Of a stretch of 64,000 nucleotides of DNA, positions 12,886-25,334 are shown in pieces. The stretch's first letter is position 1; every line of letters starts with the position of its first letter. A model generated the notes under the pieces. The model made no database searches and had not been told where the DNA came from. It saw nothing but the letters and a program-made list of their open reading frames with translations. Origin of the DNA: Membranipora membranacea (Eukaryota > Bryozoa > Gymnolaemata > Cheilostomatida > Membraniporidae); assembly GCA_914767715.1 (NCBI GenBank), contig OU612069.1, forward strand, positions 2,230,001-2,294,000, in the 5' to 3' direction. Made by a program: the position numbers and the translations under genes.

Positions 12886-13739
12886 GTGGTACGAGACACT
12901 ACAACGCTGTCACAGTTTAAGAATGAGCTGAACGGAGAAACAGAAACATTGAGCTGCCATATTTTAATTACAAATGTCATAGTCTTCATCATAAATTTTT
13001 GGTATTATTTTTTCTGTAATTATTTTAATTTATGACCCACAAGATATATATTCGCCTTGCCTTAAAACACGAAAGCAGTGTGTATCCAGTAAAATCTGTA
13101 TTTGTGAATTGAGGTGCACAGCAGGGCAAACACCGATTATACCAAGATACCGAAGCTGACAATGTTATGTATCAACTGTATTACTGCTCAAAACTCTGAG
13201 AGCACATAAGATCATGTTTACTGTTTTGGGGATGCACAAGGTTGATAAGCAAAATATACAATACTTGAAATTCTGATACATTGATACATGTGGTGTTCCG
13301 TTGAAATTCAGCCCCTGATTGGAATTGTTAGATTTGTCGCATGTGATCCTGTTGTCAATCACCAAGGCATGCACAAGGGATGATGGTACCCTAAATTGTT
13401 TAATCATTCATAATCAAGACTGTCCTGCCCTGTCTTTTAACAACCTGTTTTTGACGTTTGATGTAATGTTTTGATAGATAAAGACTAGATTCTAAGTTTT
13501 GCTGTTATTAAGAGACACCAGATGGTTCAATAAGATGTTCAAACAAATGAAGCACCTGACTGCCAGAGTATAAAGTAAACATCAGAGTAAGCTGCTTTCA
13601 AGCTTATTCACTCAAAAATTGCGGGCATACATGATTTCCAACAGAAATAGTCATGAGGCAGCAAACAATCAACCAAATAACCAACAGGCCAAGAAGAAAT
13701 GTTGACTTGACTTATGCAGATGTAGTCTGTTCAGACATC

Positions 13740-14087
13740 CTGAGTGCTTATAATCATTTCATCTCGTGTACAATACTCCTCCACACTACTCTGTCTTGTG
13801 ACACCTGAAGAGCTTGATTCAGGGAGAGATCTACTTTCTCGAGGTCTTTCTGAAAGTGTTTAACCCATGTTAGTCTCTGTTCTCCTCTAGGTTTCTTAGT
13901 TTCGATGTTGATTGTGTCGTTGAGGGCTTGACTAGCTGGTGTTTCTGGGTTTAGACGATTAACGTGGCCAAACCATCTGCCACGTCTTGCTGTTATTTGC
14001 ATGCTCCATGGTATGAGGCCAGTTCGTCTATAAACTTCGTCATTTGATAGTTTGTTTGGCCATTTGATGCCGAGCATCCATCTCAAT
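13740..14087 (-). mobile_element. non-LTR retrotransposon, outer element, 3' coding end
   Basis: The minus-strand frame 14086-13754 reads the C-terminal region found in many invertebrate endonuclease-reverse transcriptase ORFs. Motifs seen are RWMLGIKWPNKLSN, YRRT, RRGRWFGHV, LTWVKHFQKDL and DRVVWRSIV. It continues the frame broken off at 15767 and has been separated from it by the inner element at 14088-15765. It sits just past the end of the left duplication arm. Confidence 0.8.
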
Positions 14088-15765
14088 ATCTTTTTTTTTT
14101 TTGTATTTTGCTATAAAGAAACATTGTAAATTAAGAGAAATAAATGTTCAAAGAAAGTAAATAAAAGCATGGGTCAGCCCGATAGTGTGTGAACTAGAGT
14201 GGCGGCCAACCCTCCAACTAATTACAAAAGACACCACATGAACATCATGACAAGCCCAGACAAAACATGTCCACCGTACCCGCTATCCACCGCACGACCA
14301 GAGACGCCCCGCCAGCCCAATTGTGAGATCGCACCCTGGCCCCTTTCAAACTCCCAAAAGGTACTTGTTGAACAAGGATATGCCATTTCTCAACAAGGAC
14401 CTCTCTCCTCGCTTGTTGTTGGTCTTAATAATTTTAAGTTTGTTGGATCTAGTGTTGTACTCATGGTTTGTTTTCATATTTAAAATATCTTGAAATGAAT
14501 ATGATTTTAATAAAAGTTTTAAAGTTCTGTATTCAAAAAGCATTTGCAATGGCATGATTTTAACCTTTTAAAAATGTGACCCCCTAGTCCGATTCCCTTA
14601 ATGATTGGCAGAGCATTTTTTTGTAGAGTCTCTATTGGTCGTAGTTGGCTATCACTTGCGTGGTCCCAGAACTCTAATCCGTATATCAAATGAGGATAAA
14701 AAAAGCTGTAATATATGTCAACCATTGACTTTTGGTCAATGGCTGGACGGAGTGCTCGCATCATCAGTCTGGGAAAATTGAGCTTTTTATCATCAGGTTA
14801 GCTAAGTAGGTTATAAGTGGTGCCAGGGTTAATTTATTATCTTTTAAAGCTTGCATTGGTATTCTATCAGGTCCTGTAGCTTTCTTATTGGAGAAGCTAT
14901 CAATTATTTTAAGAGTAACAGAGGTCTCAATTTCAGTGAAAAAAAATTCAGCTGCAAAAGTATTATCAATTTTAGGAAAATATTTTGAAAATTTGGTTGC
15001 AGTGGCTGGAAGATTTTCTGCCAGATTAGTACCAACATTGATAAAGAAATCATTAAATTTATCAGCTACGGAAATGCTCTGATCACCATCATGTCCGAGA
15101 TGAATTTTCTCATCTGAACCATTGGTATCTTTTATAATAAAACTCATGACAAATCTCAATTTTTCATTGGTATTCCCGCAACACTTATCATACTGAGCTT
15201 TGTAATGCTCTTTCCTTGCCATGTTTACGCAGTTTGTTACGTGATTTCTGAATTTCCTATACCGCATTTGTAATTCACCATTCAATGGTTGTAATTTGCT
15301 CATTTTGTGAAGCTTAGTACGTTCTTTTGTAAGTGTAAATAATTACTTAGTCATCCAAGGTTTCTTGAAAGTAGAACGTGGATGCTTTCTGGCACTAATT
15401 TTGTTGCTTGCATCATCAACACATGAGCTTAGTATTTCAATGAAAAGTTTGAAGGCTGTGTTTGTGTCAGATATTTCTGTAATGGGGGACCAATTTTGTC
15501 GCTGTATAATTTCTTGTGATAACACATAATTTGTTTTAGTTATGTTCATTGGTGAGGGATTTTTGTTAAACTTATGGCTGTGCTTTTTGTAAACAAAGGA
15601 TGCACACACTGGCTTATGATCTGAAATGTCAAAATCTAGAGTGCACGACTTTATGTGCCGATTTGAATTTTTAACAATAATGTGATCTAAAATACTTATT
15701 TTGGTTTCGCCAATTCTTGTTGGGGATTGAATAAGATTATACAAACATTGGCTTTGAATCAACTC
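14088..15765 (-). mobile_element. non-LTR retrotransposon nested in the outer element (decayed)
   Basis: On the minus strand, 15762-15343 reads an endonuclease C-terminal part (SILDHIIVKNS, DISDHKPV) and 15303-14764 an RT N-terminal part (FNDFFINVGTNLA, KKATGPDRIP). After a deletion of the RT catalytic core, 14764-14519 reads a C-terminal part (YGLEFWD). The 3' end has a poly(A) tail, seen as a T run at 14092-14102. Frame breaks and the missing YADD region show it is dead. Its flanks are the two halves of the outer RT frame, so the nesting order is clear. Confidence 0.82.
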
Positions 15766-16990
15766 GCTATAGCCGTAAAGTCATGCGCTGGTAGCCGTCT
15801 ATAGTGGTGGTATCGTTTTCTCTCAAGGGCCATAGCTCACAGTTGTAGAGAAAGATGCCGTTGACCATGGCGGTAAATATCTTTGCTTTTTGTTTTGATG
15901 GAAGACTCCTATCATTGAAGATGGGCTTGAGGGGCTGGTATGTTGTCATAGCGGACTGCTTTCTTCGGCTAATATCGCAGGATGTGTCCAGGAGTGAGCA
16001 GAGTACTTGCATTTCCGCCAATCATCGTCTTTGTTATCAATGTTGATGTTGTACTCTTCAGTTTTGGATGGGTTAATGTTCAGATTTCTTTCTGCCAGAT
16101 GTGTTGGTATTCTTTCTTTGATCTTAGCTGTCTTCTCCGGGCAGTTTACTCCGATCCAGCTGATATCATCCGCATATTGTAGTGATATCATCACACCCTC
16201 TTTCTTAGGAGTTTTTTCTGGTTTCTTGGAGTAGATATGATCTTCTTTTGGTTGGTATTTGAATGGTAGGCAGGTATGGTCTTGCAGATCTGTGGAGCTC
16301 TTTTCTTCCCTCAGAGCCTTTGAAAGGTAGAGGGTGAAGAGAGTAGGTGAAAGGCAGTCACCTTGTGGTGTTCCTATGTTTGTAACAAAGGACTTTCCTA
16401 TGTTTTCCTTGATCTTTACTGCGATTTTGACTTCTTCTATCATGATCTTGATGAGATGGAGTTCATCAGGATTCAGTATATCTCTCAGGTCTTCAAGTAT
16501 ATGGTGTCTGTGTACAGTGTCAAAGGCTTTTGATATGTCCATCAGAAGTATCTGAGCTGCGTAGTCAGTAGATGAGATGGCCTTCTCAGCTATGATTTTC
16601 ATTGTGAAGACTTGTTTGGTGGTACTTCTTCCACTATGATACGCTGCTTGGGTGATAGGTATTTCTTTGTCTATTTTCTGTGATATGCGTCTAAGGAGAC
16701 AGATGGCAAGAATCTTCCTTAGGTAAGACAGAGGTATGATCGGGCGCAGGCTGCTGGGGGGGGGGGGCCTTTGGGTTTGCCAGGCTTTTGGAGTGGGACT
16801 AGTAGGCCTAGTTTGATCTCTTCTGGGTACTGTCCTGTTTCGGCAATGTTATAAAGAATGTCAGCAATCTGGCTGTGAATCACATCAGGTCCAGGTTGTT
16901 CTGCCTACAGTTCATCAGCCCCTGAACTTTTGTTGTTCCCTAGGGACCTCACAGTTGCCATGATTTCATCTCTTATAAATGTTACGAAAC
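15766..16990 (-). mobile_element. non-LTR retrotransposon, outer element, RT domain
   Basis: Minus-strand frames 16602-15946 and 16021-15767 read reverse transcriptase. Motifs seen are MDISKAFDTV, GTPQGDCLSPTLFTLYLS, the catalytic LQYADD, NINPSKTE, then LPSKQKAKIFTAMVNG and GYQRMTLR. Upstream, to about 16990, the sequence still reads as RT fingers with breaks and a 12-base G tract at 16756-16767. The change of frame near 15980 and the interruption at 15766 make it non-functional. Confidence 0.82.
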
Positions 16991-17034
16991 AACAATATCA
17001 TATATGTATTTTTCAGGGTCATTCCAAGGTTACG

Positions 17035-17200
17035 GGAAATACTCCTGTTTAAGGCACGCCAGAACATCGACAAAATACTGGTCTATAAAGCCTCTTCGTT
17101 ATCAAAACTTTGATAAACAGGACGACGTTTCAACCAGAAACTCAGAAAAAATGGGGATTGAACCCATATCGCCCTCTTCAACTGTCTACTGAGCCGAGGG
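17035..17200 (-). mobile_element. SINE-like tRNA-derived fragment
   Basis: The minus strand reads CTCAGTAGACAGTTGAAG, then a B-box-like GGGTTCAATCCCC, followed by a non-tRNA body ending near 17040. The tRNA-like head is too degenerate to fold as a real tRNA. Confidence 0.45.
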
Positions 17201-17569
17201 AATAATGTTTGTGAAAGGCAGGAAAATTAGTGAGATGATATTTGATTAAGGTTTGTGTATGGTATTAGGTTTTGCTAGGTATGCTGTGACCGACTCACCA
17301 CAAATTCTCATGCAGACAGCGATTGCCTGAACACACACTAGCGGCAGAAAAGGTTGTCCCGTGGCTCACCAAAGAGTTGGCAACAAAGACAAATTTCATT
17401 GAGAGTGACTGCTGGAAAAAAAAACCATGAGAGGAAAAAAAACAAAAAAGCAAATCTCTATTGATGCACACTAACCATCAATCATAAAAAAATTACTCAT
17501 TCTCTCTGATGATATTGCTGAAAAAGGGTTTAACAGCAGACAAAAATCTCGACCTTAGAACATTGAAGA

Positions 17570-18350
17570 TAAAAACCTCACTGTTAAAAATTATACGGCA
17601 CCTCATGCCCATATAACCTTGTTGAGGGCCACAACAAGATGCCGAAGTCGGCGGTCTCCTTCATCATGCCCAACTCGTTCGGAAAATACTCCATTCAACA
17701 TAGCAAGCTCCCTCGCTGTATCTATCTCCATATCAACCAACCGTTGTGCATACCAGGCCAGGAGGTCGCGGGCTGGCTGCAGTTCTTTACAAGTTACAAA
17801 AAGGTGTGTGACTGTCTCCAGCCGCTTTTACAATAGACACACTCGGTGTTCACCCAAGGCATATTCCATCTTGCTAGGACTTCTCCTGTTTTCAGGGAAC
17901 CAGATGAGAGTCTCCACATGAAATCTTTATACCTAGCGCTGAGCTCTCCAGAATGAACAGACCGCCACACCAAGATCTGCTTCTCCTCCGAAAGCCCTGC
18001 TGAGAACTTGACTCGTAGCTGACTAGGAATGTCAATGAGCTCGAGCAACCATTGATATACTTGGTTTACAGAGGGTGTAAAAGGGAGAATAACTCCCAAT
18101 TTATCATAAATGTCTCGTTACAGCTCAACAGCTATGACTTCTTTAATACTAATATATGTGGTGTTGTGTTGTCAAACACAGTCGGGAAAAAATCCCTGCA
18201 TCGCACAGAAAAAAAGTACTTAAAAAAAGACTTTCGGCGATGCTCAAAATCCTCTGAAACACAGCGTAACAAGTTGTTAGAAAAAAACAGACTCTTTGCC
18301 TTAGACGGCAGATGAACCAGACCCCAGCCCCCTTTGTCTTTGGGCAAAAA
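17570..18350 (-). mobile_element. 3' fragment of a third non-LTR retrotransposon
   Basis: Minus-strand frames 18347-18132 (MPKDKGGWGLVHLPSKAKS) and 18099-17794 (YKDFMWRLSSGSLKTG, CVYC) match the region after RT in LINE ORF2 proteins, including the zinc-knuckle-like zf-RVT part. The frames are shifted against each other and there is no RT core, so this is a truncated copy distinct from the two elements at 13740-16990. Confidence 0.7.
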
Positions 18351-18639
18351 GAAAAAGCTTTTGTCTACTTTGCTTTTGTCTACTCTGCTTTTGTTTACAG
18401 GAAAATACCATTACATAGGAGCTAGTTCTTGTGATGTATCCCCAATTTTTACCAATTTCACCTGCTTCTGTCATATCCTCTTTTTGCGTGAACTGTTGTG
18501 TTTTTCATACAGTTGCAGGTCAGTGTTCTAAGCTTATCTTTTTAGACTCCCTAGAACAGGAGGTATGGTACAGACTTCCTGTGTAGATAAAGTTTGATCC
18601 AGACTGTCTGAGTTTTGATTTGCTCGTCTCGACTCTCCT

Positions 18640-18800
18640 AGCTTCTTCTATCAGGGGGAGCAACTTTGAATCAAGGCGAACTGGGGCAAACTTGATAAAT
18701 AATATACACTCACCTTGTTACGATCAGGCTTATAACGGTTAGAATATATTATAGAAAATCCCTGATTCCTGCCAAATCTGTGAGTGTATATTATATTTAA
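18640..18800. repeat. dispersed repeat, inverted match to 32830-32985
   Basis: Shared blocks in opposite orientation include TTCTATCAGGGGGAGCAACT, AACTTGATAAATA, ATCAGGCTTATAACGGTTA and CCCTGATTCCTGC. It is about 160 bp, has no coding capacity, and its family is unknown. Confidence 0.7.
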
Positions 18801-21790
18801 ATGATATGTAATGTATATCATATAAGTTGTATTTTTTACAGCTTGATAATAATATCATAAAATAAATTCGAGTTTTGATCAAAGTTTCTAGACTTGTGTT
18901 GTCATTTACCGTCAAATACAACCAATGATGTCATAATGAATTTTTCAAGGCTCTTTATCTATTATTTCTACTTCAAACAATTGTCTCATGGTACAGAGTT
19001 CATACATTCATGCCCTGTAGACTACTATGATATATCAGGGCATTGCGATCACTTTGACCCAAATACACGTTAGATGAATACATTGCCTACCTTGGAGTTC
19101 CTGGCTGATTGTGGACCAATGGCTCATTCTCAAACTGCGCCATTTACGCCCTCTGATTTTCCACCTGACTGGAAACTTGTATCTAAATGCCTTTTAAACT
19201 TCAAGTATTACACTGTATGGGTAATCTTATTTAATATTAATTGTAGAGATATGTGATTTCTCTATTTTAAGATGTCCTCTGTCTGGCGTTACAAAGATCT
19301 AATGCATGCATTGCATTTTTCGATGCATCAAAATAGCCAGTGTAAGAAGAGCCATACCATTTGTGCTCATAAGATTCAGTTATTGATTCTTCATCAAATA
19401 GAGTTGAAATATTTTATTGGTCACGCTAATTGAGCACCAGGCAGAAAACAAACACTATTTATGTGTTTCTTATTTAACTGTTTGACTAAAATGGACCACA
19501 GGGAAACAACTAGATGTAGCCACAATAGAACTTTTGTGACATATCTGAACGCGAAGGAACTTTATTGCAATTATCCAAATTAATCCATATTTATGTTGTG
19601 ATGGCAGCATCATGGTGATTTATATGGTGCCAAATGAGACTTTGACGCTCATGACAGCGCAATTTTTATTCTGAAAAACTTAAATTAAGAAATCATTTTG
19701 TAAATCGGACATCGAATTCGGTGAAAACAGAAAAAGGTGAAAAATTCACTTGAATGAGGAATTCAGTAAGTGTTTCCGATTATTTTTTATATAGTCATTG
19801 AACATTGGGATAACGTGGGCAGAGGGGTTGAAGTAAACAAATTTTTATTATAGGATTGGAATTAGGCTATGTAACAGTGACTCATTCATTGCACCAGCTT
19901 TGTAGCGCATGTGGCAGCAGAAGTATTCAACTCGTTCACTGTTGTGATTGAGCTATAGCTTGATGTGTAAATTTCCTCAAATTGAAAGATTTGAATAAGG
20001 AACATGAAGAATAAAATATCAAAGTTTAAAATCATCAGTACAGTGATTTAGCCATCGGCTGAAAGCACTACCAGTGTAAGTACGTGATAACTAACACATA
20101 AATATGTAATTTTATATTATGATGTTTCACTACTTTTAGCTGATAATACTTTACTTTTATAATTTACTTGATGAGGTGATTTTAGATTTTCATAATTTAG
20201 ATTTTTAGTTATCCAAGTATTTGATTTGGACTTTAGATTTTCATTTCATTTTAATGGTTATTCATCCCATTGTCAAGTGATGCTGAGAGGAAACAATAGA
20301 AATATCAACAGACATAATGCAACTTTGGAATGTAAAAGGTTTAATGCTGTGAGAAGATCAAGCGATGCCGCAAATCTGGAGAACGAAACAGTTGGGATGT
20401 TGAAAGATCTCTATCTTAGGAGGAACAATAGTTTCACCTGAATAGGAATGTTCGAGAACTCTTCAGAAAGATGGCAAGACCATTGTAAACGGTATCAAAG
20501 AAAATGTTGCAATAATGTCGACATTTAAGCGACCTATTAGTTCGATTAGGAAACGATACCTGCTGTGACCAATGAACTCCCTCTCCTCATTGCTGTGACA
20601 ATATAAAGAGCTGCAGAGACACTAAACATGAGCTCATTTTGGAACAGCCTTGACGAAGGTAGTGTTATGTGCAATTTCCTTAGATTAATTTTTGTGGAAT
20701 AATCATAATTAAAAAAAATGTCTACTCCACATCAAGAACTTGGTGAAATTACTGAATTATTCAGAAACATACATATTGAATTCCGGCCGAAGGGAGCAAG
20801 CAGCTTTCCGTCAGAGAAATTGACGAGGTAAGTTTATCACAATTGTGAAAACTCTTTTAAATATTGCGTGGCAATATTCAAGGTTCAAATTTGTTTGATA
20901 AAATAATTATCATAAAGCTCCAGTTCAAGGCAAAGTTAAGTCCTTGGTTATATCGACTGATCATCGTTTATAATTTGTTGAAGCTCCATTGTTATTGGCG
21001 AGTCTGCCATTTGTATTTCCCGCGGAGGACCAAGTGAATCTTGAGTCTCATTGAAGGTGAAGCTGTCACCACATATATTGAATTGTCTTGGCGAGCATTT
21101 AGCCAGAGGAAAACTGGTCATTGTATTAAAAGTCGCCCTACCTTTTGATTTAATCCAATATTTCATAACCGCAGTCATATTAATCCTTATTACCCATAAT
21201 TATATTTCACATTTAATTTTAGAAGGTTGTTTTACTTTCATAGTACGGCAACCACTTGTTCGAGACTCAATTACATCGTTCTAAGCCTCACCCTTGTAAG
21301 GCACACATAGTCAAGTTAATGATTGCTTTGGTGGATTCAGAGGTACATAAAGTTGAGAGTGCTAACCATTACACATTAGATAATTACACCATAACACATT
21401 ACACCATTACACAAAATAGAACCAAAATTTACCTTGTGTCAAACCAATCAAAGCGAAAATTATAGTATTTGAATAAGAAATTTATATAACAAACACAAGA
21501 AGTGTGCAGGACGGGACCTTACTCCTGTAATTAATATTAAAGTTACGGGAGTGTGCGTTTTTCGTCCCTCACACCAACCAGTAAGCAATATAATTTACTC
21601 CATGGGTGGCACAGTGAGACTTGAGTCTGATCGAGCATGGATATAAGTAAGTTCATAAAATAGGCAATAATGATAGAAAACAAACCAGTTTATGAGGGAG
21701 CAATAAATTATAGCAAACAGGTCATTGGTAAAATTCACTCCCTTCTAATATCAACAACCCTCAATAGTTCAGGAATGGTCAAAAGGGAGT
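18800..21790. other. about 3 kb without a recognised gene
   Basis: AT-rich sequence with only short open frames. One candidate first exon is annotated separately at 20718-20827. A minus-strand frame at 20948-21178 has no recognisable motif. I see no transposon ends or tandem repeats here beyond short A/T runs and an imperfect ACCATTACACA stretch near 21365-21415. Confidence 0.4.
20718..20827 (+). CDS. possible first coding exon of an unknown gene
   Basis: An ATG after an A-rich leader opens 36 codons starting MSTPHQELGE, ending at a strong donor (ACGAG|GTAAGT). About 80 bp upstream a second ATG and donor-like site (20628-20659, GACGAAG|GTAGTG) follow a CAATATAAAGAG promoter-like string. No partner exon is recognised downstream before the minus-strand ARB2A gene, so this may be chance. 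Confidence 0.2.
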
Positions 21791-21793
21791 TTT

Positions 21794-24700
21794 TCAGAGG
21801 TTTCCAGGTGAGTTATCTCTGAATCTTAGCCTGATGAACTCCATCACTTGTTGGAATGCCTTATAGGGCGTCTCCTCATGTACCTCTGTACCAGCCGACA
21901 CACAGTCACAGTCACATCCTTCTACTAGTAGTTTAGTACCTATCGGTGTATCACTGGTCACCCAGTTACACGTTACCTACAATATATAATCAGTCACAAA
22001 ATGATTGATCAGATTTATCTGTTGTTTAATTCCACTTGGTGTCGCTGTTCCCCTCTAGCTACTGCCAGCCTATCAGTAAGTGAAGAGTACAATATTGTCA
22101 AAAGATAAGTACAAAAAGTAATACAAAAAGTAGCACAAAAGGCAGTACAAAAAGTAGTACAAAAAGTAGTACAAAAAGTAGTACAAAAGGTAGTACAAAA
22201 AGTAGTACAAAAAGTAGTACAAAACGTAGTGCAAAAGGTAGTACAAAAAGTAGCACAAAAGGTAGTACAAAAAGTAGTACAAAAAGTACTACAAAAAGTA
22301 GTACAAAAGGTAGTAAAAAAAGTAGTACAAAAAGTAGTACAAAAGGTAGTACAAAAAGTAGTACAAAAGGTAGTACAAAAAGTAGTACAAAAGGTAGTAC
22401 AAAAAGTAGTACAAAAAGTAGTACAAGTTAGACAGTTAGATAAGACTGATACCAGTACCGGCTAACCAACAAATGGTGCCACACGCCGCCACACGCCGCC
22501 ACACGCTGCCTCACGCTGCCACTACTTTTGTACATGACTACTGGCATGCTATAAGGGGATATTTTAATGAATTAAATTCTATAATGAGCCACATTTATTT
22601 TGGGATCTTACTCTATGTTCTTTTCTTTTGATAATCTTTACTTTGTAGGTACGAACAACAGCAGAAATTTTTCCGTCCTTGTTTTTGCAACCAAATACAA
22701 CCATGTATTGACCACACATGGCAACTGTAGGTCGTTCGGTTTTTCAGAGGTAAAACCTTTCCATTCAATGTGTTGATAACACACAGAGAATATATTGCAG
22801 CTATATGGAACTCACTTTTTTGGCATACTGCACTACAGATTCACTATAGCTAGCTCCGTTAACTCCAGTGAATGCGTTAGCGTATACTCTCTGTTTGAAA
22901 TCCTGAGGGAACTTTGCCATGATGGATCGTGTTACATATCCTCCTGCACTGTGGGCCTTCACTGCTATATGAGTAGCTTCCGCTGTCTGTATGTAAGTCC
23001 TCCACACGTAGAGACCGTGTTGTACTGGATCTTGACACCCCTGAAAAAGCAGACAGCAGCTACAGTTTGCCTAATAAAGCCATTGACGTTCAATCTGAAT
23101 TTACCAAAACATGCAGAGCAGTTTTACTTAATTTTTTAATGATTCAGAATACATATTTTAGTAGTATTTAGTCAAATAGTTACTGAGGATTCCAAATCGA
23201 TCAAAGGCGGCGCATTTACTTAACAGTTACAAAAGTGGTATTTTGCTGCTCACCGTAATGTCAGGCTTGTTATCATTTGTGTTCAGAACTACGACACCAT
23301 ATCCACTGCCCAAAGCCTTTCTTATGTACGGCAGCTGGGTCCCTTCATCCATAGAGTTGTTTATCATCAGCCTATCAACACATATGATTGAAAACAAATG
23401 CCATACTGGTTGATTTAAGAAGCAAAATGCCCAATGCCAATTCTCTCCCTGAGCTCCAAACCTCTGTGAGTGGAATCTTATTCAATAATGAAAGGAGCCT
23501 GCACTTCTTTAAATTGTTTTATTATATTGATAATGTAACTGCAGCTGCATTTTGTAATCAGCAACATCTTAATCGCTGCAAAGTATCCTCACACCACCAT
23601 CTAATGTTGTATTAATCTTACCTTCTGGTCCACTGACCTGCTTTCACAAGCCCGCTGCCATGAATGAAGAGCACCAGCTTAGTGCATGTATCCCAGTCCT
23701 CAGAGGCGAATATAAATGTGCCTGGGTTGTCATAGTCAGGATTCACCAAGAACTACCAAAGTGACGATTTGATATTGACATGACAATTATCTATTGTGAT
23801 TTAATAGAATTGTTCTCAAATTGGACCCTGTTAGAAGTTAGGACGCCAAATAAACTGTTCAGAAGATGGCAGGGCAAGCCAGCAAAATTGTGTAACAAGT
23901 GAGGGATGATTTAAGGAGGTTTTGTTCAACTTCAACCTACATTAGCAGATCCCTCATTGAAGAATGGCACAAAGTAAGCCTGATAAGAGACATTTTTCTG
24001 AGCTTGATTATAAGCCTATGTTCAAAATTGTCCTCTCTCCAGTCAAGAACTGAAATGGATGTATCTTGGAAACTGATAGGATAAAATCTCTTTCAGATCT
24101 TGCACCGGCATTATCAAAAACCCATGGGGACATCGTTTAGGAAATAAGTTTGGTAGCCATGCAACACAACATTAACACCACAGATACTCACTCCCTTTGG
24201 TACGGGAAGTCTTTTCAATCCCAGGCGCTCCATCTGACTGTAAAGATACTCTTCCAGAGCCTGATAAAAATAGAATAGATTATAAAAAGGTGATAAAAAG
24301 ATACAACTTGAGACCCAATTTAGGCAGAAGAGCTGTGCATCTTATCAACCAATCCAAGGCAATGCTGTCAAGAATGTCGTCACCGAGCCTTGAGTCCTGA
24401 TTGGCTATGTAACAGCATTGAAACAGTCATTTCTCGTTCCTCAAAAGCCAAGCTCTTATTATGAAACAACTATGAGATACAATCAAAAGGTCAACTGTGA
24501 CTTCTGTTATGCAACTTAAACAATAAAAAATATAACAGCAATAGAATCCATGAGTCATTTTTATATGTGAAAACAAATTGAATTTTTTGTTTGTTACTGT
24601 TGTAAACTAGAATGCCGTTCATGAGGACTACCTAGCGATAAATCACAAGGATCTTTAACTGGGATATGTCTTGACCTTGCTAAAATTGAGGTCTGTTGCT

Positions 24701-25117
24701 TCCAGAAACTGGGCTGTATGAAGAAGGAATATTTTTTTTCTAGATACAACTCATTAAACTGGCAAAATATGGTTTTCTGGACCAAAAAATTCCAAACACC
24801 AGTCCAGTCATTCCCTTTTATCGCTATCTGCATATCAGAGGAAAAACATTGGTTGCTTCCACTTATAGCTGAATTCTACAAAGAAGCTGTGAGCATGCGG
24901 GGTAAGCTAAAAAAACTAGGCTTTTAGACGAAAAAATGTTACCTCTTTGGTTCCCTCCCGACATATGATTATCTATCAGCAGGGAGAATTCTCCATGCTG
25001 CCGTTGATCAATAACTCACCATTGCGATGCCTTCATAGCGGAGAGTATTGTCAGCTTTGCTGCCATGAACATCAAACTGAAATTGGTTACCATCAGCGTC
25101 ACAAAGCTGGCCCTCGT
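21794..25117 (-). CDS. ARB2A: ARB2A / FAM172A-like Arb2-domain protein (N-terminal exon not found)
   Basis: Minus-strand exons in order: 25117-25020, 24260-24192, 23752-23622, 23371-23254, 23040-22816, 21976-21794 (TGA stop). They join in frame to about 274 codons. Family landmarks: DEGQL; HGSGLVKAGQWTRRL; MDEGTQLPYIRKAL; GYGVVVLN; HGLYVW; AHSAGGYV, the alpha/beta-hydrolase-like nucleophile-elbow region that reads AHSYGG in vertebrates; CNWVTSDTPIGT; and VSAGTEVHEETPYKAF near the C-terminus. The family is linked to Argonaute/heterochromatin work in fission yeast (Arb2) and to splicing and Ago2 function in vertebrates. The first exon must end in phase 1 with G, and should supply about 60 residues; I could not find it in 25118-26190. 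The protein is shorter than the vertebrate one because the charged insert before HAIYVWD is absent. Intron 22815-21977 holds a long minisatellite. Confidence 0.88.
22085..22430. repeat. minisatellite, 11-12 bp unit
   Basis: About 29 units of the type AGTAGTACAAAA or AGGTAGTACAAA lie in tandem, with scattered substitutions (AGCACAAAAGG, AAAACGTAGTGC). It sits inside the last intron of ARB2A. The open frames through it on both strands are products of the repeat, not genes. Confidence 0.95.
22478..22522. repeat. short GC-rich tandem repeat
   Basis: About four units of GCCACACGCC / GCCTCACGCT type follow directly after the AT-rich minisatellite, in the same ARB2A intron. Confidence 0.8.
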
Positions 25118-25334
25118 CTACAAATATAATTGTGCCACGATAACAAAATATTGAGTCTGACTTCCAATACAATTTAGAACCTCTCGTAATATACAAACCA
25201 GCTTGAACAATTCCGTTATATTGTCTATACTACCAGTAAAATATCTTATAAACAATAGCACATTGAACTTTTGCTCAGGCAAAACTGACCATACACACTG
25301 GCAGCTACTACTGAGCACAGTCGTGAGCAAAGTC

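Larger units (their letters stand above)
3420..13675 (+). repeat. left arm of a large inverted duplication
   Basis: This stretch corresponds, in reverse orientation, to about 37815-53135. The match begins just upstream of the first exon of the CUB/EGF gene (shared core GTGACCTGA.TTGCAGCTAG). It covers all matching exons and parts of the introns, and passes the stop codon into the 3' flank. There 12885-13290 matches 43750-42950 and 13300-13675 matches 38210-37815. Left-arm-specific insertions include SINEs at 5990-6330 and 6705-6805 and a hAT-like piece near 8966. The limits are by eye, to within a few tens of bases. Confidence 0.85.

Noticed and set aside
22073-22465. Repeated VVQKVVQK and LYYFLYY frames
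   Set aside because: They are products of the 11-12 bp minisatellite in an ARB2A intron.
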